DNA from: an uncultured Mycoplasmatota bacterium
GTDB taxonomy: Bacteria > Bacillota_I > Bacilli_A > RF39 > UBA660
Direction: 5' to 3'
NCBI GenBank assembly: GCA_900556025.1
Contig: USNG01000034.1
Coordinates: forward strand, 1-15,733
Length of the DNA: 15,733 bases
Shown here: positions 1-6,046 of the stretch, piece after piece
Numbering within the stretch: the stretch's first letter is position 1
Layout of the letters: each line of letters opens with the position of its first letter
Program-made: the position numbers and the translations under genes
Notes under the pieces: generated by a model
What the model was told of the DNA's origin: nothing
The model's input: the letters and a program-made list of their open reading frames with translations, nothing else
Databases searched by the model: none

Positions 1-47
1 TAGATGGAGAAATACAAGAATTTCTTGATGAATATTTAAAAAAATAA
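1..47 (+). CDS. prfB: Peptide chain release factor 2, C-terminal end only (probable)
   Basis: The window opens inside a gene. Reading from base 3, the last 14 codons encode DGEIQEFLDEYLKK and end at a TAA (45-47). A closing acidic-aromatic stretch of the type DG-x2-x2-F-[IL]-x-x-[YS]-L is what I know from the end of bacterial RF2, which releases finished proteins at UGA and UAA. The neighbourhood agrees: in Bacillus subtilis, prfB lies just upstream of a YitT-family gene (yvjA) and ftsEX, the order seen here. The call rests on a very short peptide plus synteny. The catalytic GGQ region and any programmed frameshift site lie outside the window. Confidence 0.6.
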   Translation, partial: DGEIQEFLDEYLKK

Positions 48-70
48 GAGAAGAAGCAATTCTTCTTTTT
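46..70 (+). terminator. Intrinsic terminator after the first gene
   Basis: GAAGAA (50-55) pairs with TTCTTC (60-65) around a GCAA loop of the stable GNRA type. The stem can be lengthened by A-T pairs on both sides, and the 3' arm runs into five T (66-70). It begins at the stop codon of the upstream gene, so it should separate that gene from the ftsEX block. The stem has only two G-C pairs, so it may be leaky. Confidence 0.6.
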
Positions 71-100
71 ACATTTGTGTGAAAAGAGTACACACAACTA

Positions 101-129
101 TAGAAAAAAGTGTCAAATTTTGTTATAAT
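101..129 (+). promoter_or_regulatory. Sigma-A type promoter of the YitT-ftsEX block
   Basis: A perfect -10 hexamer TATAAT (124-129) is preceded by the extended -10 dinucleotide TG (121-122). Seventeen bases upstream lies TAGAAA (101-106), matching four of six bases of the -35 consensus. Transcription should start near base 136, which leaves a leader of about 14 nt with GGAG (138-141) ahead of the ATG at 150. A second TATAAT (131-136) overlaps but has no sensible -35. Confidence 0.65.
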
Positions 130-149
130 CTATAATGGGAGAAGAGAAT

Positions 150-1055
150 ATGAAGTTGTTTAAAAGAATAAATAGTGAAAGAGTAAATGAAAAGTTAATT
201 TCAAAAAACATAGCTAAACAATCACTTATATTTGTATTTGGAGCTTTAATATCAGCGCTATCATTTAATTTATTTTGTTTACCAAATAATTTTGTAAGTG
301 GAAGTTTAGGTGGAATAGCCGTTATTTTAAATAAATTATTTTCATTAAATTCAAGCGTTATTATTCTATTAGGCAACATAGTATTTATAATAATAAGTAT
401 TTTCACATTAGGATTCAAAGAATCTTTAATGTCTATAGTAGGAGCTAGCGTTTATACTTTATTTATTTATGCTACTGCAGATATTCCAGAAATGATACAT
501 TTCTCATTTGATAACATATTGTTATATGTTTTAGCAGCAGGAGTTGTAGGTGGATTTGGAGAAGCATTAGTATATAAATCAGGATTTAATACTGGAGGAA
601 CAAGTATAATAGCAATAGTAATACAACATTATAAAAAAATGCCTCTTGGTAAAATATTAAGAATTATTTCTATCATAATTATAGCAAGTGGAGCATTTGT
701 ATTTGGTTATACTTCAGTAATGTACTCAATCATTATTACAATGTTAGCAACATACTTAGTTGATAAAATATTAATTGGAATAAGCAATTCAAAAAACTTC
801 TTTATTCAAACTAGTTACCCAGATGAAGTTGCAGATTTTGTAATGAAAATCATAGAAAGTGGAGTAACTGAATTAGATATAAAAGGAGTTTATTCACATA
901 AAAGAAAGAAAATGCTTATGTGTGTAGTACCAACAGAAAAATATACATTACTTAAAGATGCAATTCATGAAATAGACCCAGATGCTTTCATAGTTGTAAG
1001 CGATTGTTATGAAGTATTAGGTGGTACTAAAAAGGAAAAAATTGCTATTGGATAA
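150..1055 (+). CDS. YitT-family membrane protein (YitT_membrane plus DUF2179)
   Basis: The protein has about 301 residues, with roughly five or six hydrophobic helices between residues 20 and 215. A soluble C-terminal domain of about 80 residues follows, containing the stretches VTELDIKGVYS and DPDAFIVVSDCYEV that are typical of DUF2179. This is the standard two-part layout of the YitT family (B. subtilis YvjA, YitT, YqfU and relatives). Its transport or regulatory role is not established. The DUF2179 part resembles a small ligand-binding, ACT-like or PII-like fold, which would suggest regulation by a soluble ligand. I place the start at ATG 150, not ATG 135, because GGAG at 138-141 is then spaced 8 nt away. 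ATG 135 lies at or upstream of the predicted transcript start. It is followed after 37 nt by ftsE. Confidence 0.85.
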   Translation: MKLFKRINSERVNEKLISKNIAKQSLIFVFGALISALSFNLFCLPNNFVSGSLGGIAVILNKLFSLNSSVIILLGNIVFIIISIFTLGFKESLMSIVGASVYTLFIYATADIPEMIHFSFDNILLYVLAAGVVGGFGEALVYKSGFNTGGTSIIAIVIQHYKKMPLGKILRIISIIIIASGAFVFGYTSVMYSIIITMLATYLVDKILIGISNSKNFFIQTSYPDEVADFVMKIIESGVTELDIKGVYSHKRKKMLMCVVPTEKYTLLKDAIHEIDPDAFIVVSDCYEVLGGTKKEKIAIG

Positions 1056-1076
1056 TTATATAAATAATATTATAAT
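1048..1076 (+). promoter_or_regulatory. Possible weak internal promoter before ftsE
   Basis: TATAAT (1071-1076) follows TTGGAT (1048-1053) at exactly 17 bp, in the 37-nt gap before ftsE. The -35 matches only three of six bases, and such AT-rich gaps give chance TATAAT motifs. The ftsE Shine-Dalgarno AGGAGG (1082-1087) would lie almost at the transcript start. It could give ftsEX some expression independent of the YitT gene. Confidence 0.3.
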
Positions 1077-1092
1077 TTATTAGGAGGATGTT

Positions 1093-1791
1093 ATGCAGTT
1101 AATAGAAATAAGAGATGTAACCAAGAGATATAACAATGGTGTAACTGCTTTATGTGATGTTAATCTAAACATATCCAAAGGAGAATTTGTATTTGTTATA
1201 GGTGCATCAGGTAGTGGAAAATCAACATTAATAAAACTATTATATAGACAAGAAACACCAACAAGAGGAGAAGTATATGTTGGTGGAATAAACGTTGCTA
1301 AACTAAGAAATGGTAGAGTTTATAAATTAAGAAGAAAACTTGGAATAGTTTTTCAAGATTATAAATTATTACCAAAGAAAACAGTATTTGAAAATGTAGC
1401 ATTTGCTTTAGAAATATATGGTCTAAAAGAAAGTGAAGTAAGAAAAAGAACAATAAAAGCTTTAGAACAAGTTGGTCTTAAAGACAAATTAAGAAGTTAT
1501 CCAGATGAGTTATCTGGTGGAGAACAACAAAGAGTATCAATAGCTAGAGCAATAGTAAATGATCCAAAAGTTCTAATTTGTGATGAACCAACTGGTAATT
1601 TAGACCCAGAAACATCAATGGAAATAATGAAAGTTATAGATGATATTAATAAAGAATTAGGCACTACAATTATAATGGCAACGCATGCTAAAGATATAGT
1701 AAATAAAATGAAAAAAAGAGTAGTAACACTAGATAAAGGTTTAATCATAAAAGATACAATGAAAGGAAATTATAGAAGTGAAAGCGATTAG
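1093..1791 (+). CDS. ftsE: Cell-division ABC transporter ATP-binding protein FtsE
   Basis: This is the cytoplasmic ATPase that works with FtsX to control septal peptidoglycan hydrolysis. At 232 residues it is normal for FtsE. All ABC motifs are intact: Walker A GASGSGKST (37-45), Q-loop Q88, signature LSGGEQQR (140-147), Walker B VLICDEPT (160-167, with D164 and E165), D-loop GNLD (168-171) and switch His198. The protein should therefore hydrolyse ATP. The start ATG has a full AGGAGG 5 nt upstream. Its end overlaps the ftsX start by 14 nt, which suggests translational coupling. Immediate linkage to ftsX and a secreted hydrolase separates it from other ABC ATPases of the LolD/MacB group, which it resembles in sequence. 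Confidence 0.95.
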   Translation: MQLIEIRDVTKRYNNGVTALCDVNLNISKGEFVFVIGASGSGKSTLIKLLYRQETPTRGEVYVGGINVAKLRNGRVYKLRRKLGIVFQDYKLLPKKTVFENVAFALEIYGLKESEVRKRTIKALEQVGLKDKLRSYPDELSGGEQQRVSIARAIVNDPKVLICDEPTGNLDPETSMEIMKVIDDINKELGTTIIMATHAKDIVNKMKKRVVTLDKGLIIKDTMKGNYRSESD

Positions 1792-2677
1792 AATATTATT
1801 AACAAATATTGATGAATCATTCAAAGGTGTTTTTAGAAACTTCTCTCTTTCTCTTGCTAGTATTTCATGTATAGCAATAACTTTAGTACTAGTTGGTTTT
1901 AGTATAATACTTTCATTCAATGTAAATAATTTTACCAAAGAAATAGAGGGAGACTTAAATATAGTAGTATTCTTAAAAAGAAAAGCTACAACCGATCAAA
2001 TAGCATTCGTTCAAGAAAAAATAGACATGCTTAGTAATATAAAAGAAGTAAAATTTAATTCAAGAGAAAATGTTAAATCATCAATGCAAAAAGAATCAGA
2101 TGTATTTAACAGTGTATTATCAGAATATACAGAAGACACTAATCCATTACAAGATACATTTTTAGTTAAAGTAGAAGATATAAATAAAATAGGTGAAACA
2201 GCAGATGAACTTAAAAAGATTGAAAATGTAGATATAGTTAAATATGGAGAAGGTTCAGTAGAAGAATTAGTTAAAATATTTGATTTAGTAAAAAGAGTAA
2301 CATATATTATAGTTATTGGTCTTGTTATCGTAACATGTTTCTTAATAAGTAATACAATCAAAATAACTATTCAATCAAGAAGAAGAGAAATAGAAATAAG
2401 ACGTTTAGTCGGAGCTAGTAATATGTTTATAAAACAACCATTCTTCTTTGAAGGAATAATTATTGGATTTATTGGTTCAATTCTTCCAATAGCTGCATGT
2501 TGTTATGGATATGCATATTTATATGATAGAATGGGTGGAAAAGTATTTACAAATATTATCAAACTTGTAAGACCATCAGAAATACTATATACAATTATAT
2601 TTGCATTAATGATTATTGGAGTTATAGTTGGAGCTTTTGGTAGTTATAGAGCAGTAAGGAAATATTTAAAAGTATGA
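1778..2677 (+). CDS. ftsX: Cell-division permease-like protein FtsX
   Basis: FtsX is the four-helix membrane partner of FtsE and passes the ATPase cycle to an extracellular hydrolase. The 299 residues show the family layout. There is a short cytoplasmic N-terminus and TM1 at about 23-47. An extracellular domain of about 125 residues (48-170) is rich in charged residues. TM2 is at about 174-195, and the cytoplasmic loop after it carries RRREIEIRRLVGAS, the typical FtsX/MacB-fold signature. Two more helices lie at about 225-250 and 265-290. The start is GTG at 1778. A stop codon lies in frame at 1760-1762 with no ATG between, and AAAGGA (1762-1767) serves as the ribosome site inside ftsE. Its TGA stop overlaps the next start as ATGA. 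Confidence 0.93.
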   Translation: MKAIRILLTNIDESFKGVFRNFSLSLASISCIAITLVLVGFSIILSFNVNNFTKEIEGDLNIVVFLKRKATTDQIAFVQEKIDMLSNIKEVKFNSRENVKSSMQKESDVFNSVLSEYTEDTNPLQDTFLVKVEDINKIGETADELKKIENVDIVKYGEGSVEELVKIFDLVKRVTYIIVIGLVIVTCFLISNTIKITIQSRRREIEIRRLVGASNMFIKQPFFFEGIIIGFIGSILPIAACCYGYAYLYDRMGGKVFTNIIKLVRPSEILYTIIFALMIIGVIVGAFGSYRAVRKYLKV

Positions 2678-3858
2678 TGAAGAATATATTTAAGAAAATT
2701 TTTATTGTATTATGCTTCTTTACATTTATCTTTAATGTTAATGCTGCTAATAATAAAACAACATTAAAAGATTTAAAAGATAAGTTAGCAGCTGATCAAG
2801 CAAAAGTAAACTCTATAAATTCACAAAAAGCTAAAGTAGCAAAAGAAATAAAATCTATGGAAAATGATTTAGCTAAATATGCAAGTGAAATAGAACAATG
2901 CGAAAAAGATATAGAAGAATCAAAAAATAAAATAGAAGAATTAAACGAAGATATAAAAAATAAGCAAGCTGAAATAGATAATTTAGTATCATTTAAACAA
3001 CTATCTGGAGAAGACAACGTTTATTTAGAATATATATTTGGAGCCTCTTCATTTACAGATTTTATCTATAGAGCATCAGTAGTAGAACAATTAACTAAAT
3101 ATAATGATGAATTAATAGATGAAATGAATAACTTAATAGAAGAGAACAAACAAAAACAAATAGATTTAAATAAGCAAATAGAAAAATCAGAATCTACTAT
3201 AGATAGTTTAAATGTAAAATTAAAATCATCTAACTTAACTATGGATGATTTAGTAGATGATCATAAAGATGCTAAAGCTGATTTAGAAGCTAGTAAAAAA
3301 GAAGTAGAAGCATATGAAAAATTATATAAACAATATAATTGTAAAGAAACTACAAGTATCATAGATTGTATTAATATTCCTTATGCAAATGGATTTACAA
3401 GACCACTTACAAGAGGATATATGAGTAGTAACTATGGAATGAGATATCATCCAACTCTTCACTATTATAGATTACATAATGGAGTAGATATTGGTGTTCC
3501 AATTGGTACAAATGTTTATGCTAGTGCTGCTGGTATTGTAAGTAAAATAACAAGAGTAGCTAATCCAAAGAAGAAAAACTCAAGCTGTGGTGGAAATATG
3601 GTATATATAAAACATCGAGTCAATGGAAAAGAATATACAACAGTATATATGCACTTACACACAATTAAGGTTTCTTTAAATGATTTTGTAACTCTAAATA
3701 CAGTAATAGGTACATCAGGTGGAGGAGAAAGCTATGATTATTGTACAACTGGTCCACACTTACACTTTGGTTTAATGTATGGAAGCAGTTACACAGATCC
3801 AAGAAACTATGTTAATTTCCCAGCAAAAGGAAAGAGTTTCTTTAGTAGATGGAGATAA
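2674..3858 (+). CDS. Secreted coiled-coil M23 (LytM) peptidoglycan endopeptidase, FtsEX partner
   Basis: The 394-residue protein begins with a signal peptide of about 24 residues (basic start, hydrophobic core, NVNA before the likely cut). A long Lys/Glu-rich coiled coil follows (about 28-220). Inside it, YLEYIFGASSF (about 117-127) resembles the hallmark of the PcsB/CwlO coiled-coil domain. The C-terminal M23 domain (about 240-390) keeps all the zinc and catalytic positions: His268-x3-Asp272, the HLH at 327-329, and His362-Leu-His364 in GPHLHF. It should therefore be an active glycyl or cross-bridge endopeptidase, unlike the degenerate LytM domain of E. coli EnvC, which only activates amidases. 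The 4-nt ATGA overlap with ftsX and the coiled coil support control by FtsEX. ATG 2677 is an equally possible start. Databases commonly name such proteins murein hydrolase activator EnvC. Confidence 0.88.
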   Translation: MMKNIFKKIFIVLCFFTFIFNVNAANNKTTLKDLKDKLAADQAKVNSINSQKAKVAKEIKSMENDLAKYASEIEQCEKDIEESKNKIEELNEDIKNKQAEIDNLVSFKQLSGEDNVYLEYIFGASSFTDFIYRASVVEQLTKYNDELIDEMNNLIEENKQKQIDLNKQIEKSESTIDSLNVKLKSSNLTMDDLVDDHKDAKADLEASKKEVEAYEKLYKQYNCKETTSIIDCINIPYANGFTRPLTRGYMSSNYGMRYHPTLHYYRLHNGVDIGVPIGTNVYASAAGIVSKITRVANPKKKNSSCGGNMVYIKHRVNGKEYTTVYMHLHTIKVSLNDFVTLNTVIGTSGGGESYDYCTTGPHLHFGLMYGSSYTDPRNYVNFPAKGKSFFSRWR

Positions 3859-3879
3859 GACTGAGTAATCAGTCTTTTT
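3857..3879 (+). terminator. Intrinsic terminator of the ftsEX-hydrolase operon
   Basis: AAGACTGA (3857-3864) pairs with TCAGTCTT (3869-3876) around a GTAA loop (GNRA type), giving 8 bp with three G-C pairs, and runs straight into T residues (to 3879). It starts inside the stop codon of the M23 peptidase. Confidence 0.85.
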
Positions 3880-3889
3880 AATTTGTAAA

Positions 3890-3918
3890 TTGAATGTATT
3901 ATATTTTTATGATAGAAT
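3890..3918 (+). promoter_or_regulatory. Promoter of the first B-repeat surface protein
   Basis: TTGAAT (3890-3895), a 17-bp spacer and TAGAAT (3913-3918) form a sigma-A type promoter. The same hexamers at the same spacing recur before the paralogous gene (5991-6019), which supports the call strongly. AGAGG at 3933-3937 is the ribosome site, 8 nt from the ATG at 3946. Confidence 0.75.
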
Positions 3919-3945
3919 TAAAATGTAAGAATAGAGGTCGTGTAT

Positions 3946-5964
3946 ATGAATAAAAATTTAAAAATGATACTAGTAGCATTAGTAACAATTTGTATTGTCG
4001 GAACATTAGCGTTTTCTGATATAAATGGAAGCTATGCAGTTGATAGTTCTTATATTGAAAAATATTTATGTCCTATGTCTGAAAATATAATTCACTATGA
4101 TACAAATGGTGGTAATAAAATAGATGATACTAAAGTTCCTGTTAATTATAGACTAAAACATATTACAGATGCAGGACTGCCAACACCTACAAAAAATGGC
4201 TTTTATTTTGGAGGTTGGTACTATGATAAAAGTTTAACAAAAAAAGTAGAAGCTAATTCAATTTATGATGTAATAACAGATTCGAAGAAGGATTCAAATG
4301 GATGTGACATTGGAGGGCAAGAAATAACTTTATATGCAAAATGGGGAAGAATGTGTGCTATTAGTAACTGTTATAAAACAATTAAAATTGTTACATTTAA
4401 TACAAACGGTGGAAGTAAAATAGAAAAAGCGACAGTAAATATTTTAGATAAAAAAGTTCATAAAATTCCTGAGTCTAAAAAGGATGGCTATGTTTTTGAT
4501 GGCTGGTATTATGATTCAGCATTAACTAAAAAAGTAGAAACGTCATATTTAGAAGAACTTAAATATACACCAAAATATGACGAATATGGTTGTCCAATAG
4601 ATACTGGTTGTGAGGAAAATATTGATATATATGCAAAATGGACAATTGATATGAGCGATATGTGTGTAGTAAGTAATTGTACTATAACAACGAAAATCAT
4701 TACATTCAATACTAACGGCGGCAACAAAATAGAAAAAATGACAGTAAACATTTTTGATAAAAATCCACATAAAATTCCGAAGCCAACAAAAAGTGGATAT
4801 ACATTTGCTGGTTGGTATTATGATTCAGGCTTAACAAAGAAAGTAGATGTTGCTTACTTAGAAGATATAAAATATGAACTTAAATATGATGAAAAAGGCT
4901 GTCCAATAAATACTGGTTGCAAAGCTTACGTTGATGTATTTGCTAAGTGGACAAAAAAAGAAATTACAAAAACATGTAACGCTAAAGTAAATAATAAATA
5001 TACATTAACTTATAAAGTAAGCAATAGTCAAAATTTAACAAAGAAAATATGCGTTGGATGCAATGATAATCCTTCTCTCATAAATTTAGAAAGAAATGGT
5101 TATGTATTTGCTGGCTGGTACTATGATTCGGCGTTAACTAAAAAAGTAGAAACAGAGAATACTAGTGATATCAAGGTAAGCAAAAAGTATGATAAAAATA
5201 ATTGTCACATTGGATATAAAAATGTAACACTTTATCCAAAATGGATAGAAAAAAATGTATGTAAAGAAGAGAAGACTTTAACAATTTCATTTGATACTTT
5301 AGGTGGAAGTAAGGTAGAAGATATCAAAATAACAAGTAAAGAATTTACAGTGTTTAAAATAGATCCAGAAATACCTACAAAAGAAAACTATACATTTGTT
5401 GGTTGGTATTATGATTCTGGATTAACTAATAAAGTAGATACAAATGCATTAACTTTAAACAACAACAATACAAATTGTGAGGATGTTCAAATAACACTTT
5501 ATGCTAAATATACAAGTGTTGATACTGCGATATTAAAAGGAAAAATATATAATTCAAATAATGCAGTGTTAGCGTATGTAAAAATATCTTTAGATGATGA
5601 ATTAGAAACAATAAGTGATAATACAGGTTATTATGAATTAGAAAATGTATCTGATGGTAATCATGAGTTAATAATAAAAGACATTAACGATAATATTATT
5701 AGTAAAACAAATGTATCGATTTTAAATCAAACAGCAGATCCAGAAGATGCATATACATTAACGTATACTAAAAATGAAAATATAATTGATATTGATATTA
5801 AAATAGATAAAAGCGGCAATGTAGAATTTGTAAAAAATAATTCAAAAGATATTAATAGTTTACTTATTATATTAGGATTAATAATTATTGTAACAGTTGC
5901 AGTAATAATTAGCAAAAATAGTAATAACAAACCAAACGAAAGTGAAGAATTAGATGCTGAATAA
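3946..5964 (+). CDS. InlB B-repeat (Listeria_rep type) membrane-anchored surface protein, copy 1
   Basis: The protein has about 672 residues. A signal peptide (1-31, ending NGSYA) leads to five tandem InlB-type B-repeats of about 100 residues, each marked by GWYYD; the Trp residues are near 91, 187, 290, 391 and 487. A carboxypeptidase-regulatory-like beta domain follows (about 525-600), then one membrane helix near the end and a short acidic tail ending EELDAE. No LPXTG motif is present, so the protein should be held by its C-terminal helix with the repeats outside. Cysteines per repeat are 2, 4, 4, 4, 2; repeats 2 and 3 have MC-x3-NC before and GCPI-x-TGC after the core. ATG 3946 is chosen over GTG 3940 because AGAGG is 8 nt away, as in the paralogue. 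Its role is unknown; adhesion or a stalk are guesses from the family. Confidence 0.85.
   Translation: MNKNLKMILVALVTICIVGTLAFSDINGSYAVDSSYIEKYLCPMSENIIHYDTNGGNKIDDTKVPVNYRLKHITDAGLPTPTKNGFYFGGWYYDKSLTKKVEANSIYDVITDSKKDSNGCDIGGQEITLYAKWGRMCAISNCYKTIKIVTFNTNGGSKIEKATVNILDKKVHKIPESKKDGYVFDGWYYDSALTKKVETSYLEELKYTPKYDEYGCPIDTGCEENIDIYAKWTIDMSDMCVVSNCTITTKIITFNTNGGNKIEKMTVNIFDKNPHKIPKPTKSGYTFAGWYYDSGLTKKVDVAYLEDIKYELKYDEKGCPINTGCKAYVDVFAKWTKKEITKTCNAKVNNKYTLTYKVSNSQNLTKKICVGCNDNPSLINLERNGYVFAGWYYDSALTKKVETENTSDIKVSKKYDKNNCHIGYKNVTLYPKWIEKNVCKEEKTLTISFDTLGGSKVEDIKITSKEFTVFKIDPEIPTKENYTFVGWYYDSGLTNKVDTNALTLNNNNTNCEDVQITLYAKYTSVDTAILKGKIYNSNNAVLAYVKISLDDELETISDNTGYYELENVSDGNHELIIKDINDNIISKTNVSILNQTADPEDAYTLTYTKNENIIDIDIKIDKSGNVEFVKNNSKDINSLLIILGLIIIVTVAVIISKNSNNKPNESEELDAE
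5279..5453 (+). repeat. Near-identical tract shared with the paralogue (7395-7569)
   Basis: Comparing with 7395-7569 I find only two differences (5398 G versus A; 5415 T versus C). The first 119 bases (5279-5397) are identical. Flanking sequence is visibly less similar. The tract encodes the start of repeat 5 through its GWYYD core. Confidence 0.8.
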
Positions 5965-5977
5965 GTATCTAATTTTT
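5948..5977 (+). terminator. Terminator overlapping the 3' end of copy 1
   Basis: An 11-bp stem is formed by 5948-5958 and 5964-5974 (one G-T wobble) around the loop GAATA, followed by T residues to 5977. The 5' arm encodes the final residues of the protein and the stop TAA (5962-5964) lies at the loop. Confidence 0.75.
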
Positions 5978-5990
5978 ATTTGATTGTAAA

Positions 5991-6019
5991 TTGAATGTAT
6001 TATGTTTTTGTGATAGAAT
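5991..6019 (+). promoter_or_regulatory. Promoter of the second B-repeat surface protein
   Basis: TTGAAT (5991-5996) and TAGAAT (6014-6019) are separated by 17 bp, the same as the promoter of copy 1. The AGAGG site lies 8 nt before ATG 6047. The 6-base difference in register between copies lies outside this block. Confidence 0.75.
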
Positions 6020-6046
6020 TAAAACATAAGAATAGAGGTCGTACAA

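Noticed and set aside
1497..2361. Minus-strand open frames opposite ftsE and ftsX
   Set aside because: They lie antisense to strongly supported genes, have Ser/Ile/Leu-rich translations typical of AT-rich antisense frames, and lack ribosome sites or recognisable domains.
2674..2680. Mycoplasma-type code with TGA as Trp
   Set aside because: TGA ends ftsX and the CotH-family gene exactly at overlapping ATG starts, and all Trp positions in conserved motifs use TGG.
3340..3400. Frameshift or domain break between coiled coil and M23 domain
   Set aside because: The frame is continuous and the region is a normal hinge before an intact catalytic domain.
5830..5964. LPXTG-type sortase anchor at the C-terminus of the surface proteins
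   Set aside because: No LPXTG-like motif precedes the hydrophobic helix, and the tail is acidic instead of positively charged, so a plain membrane anchor fits better.
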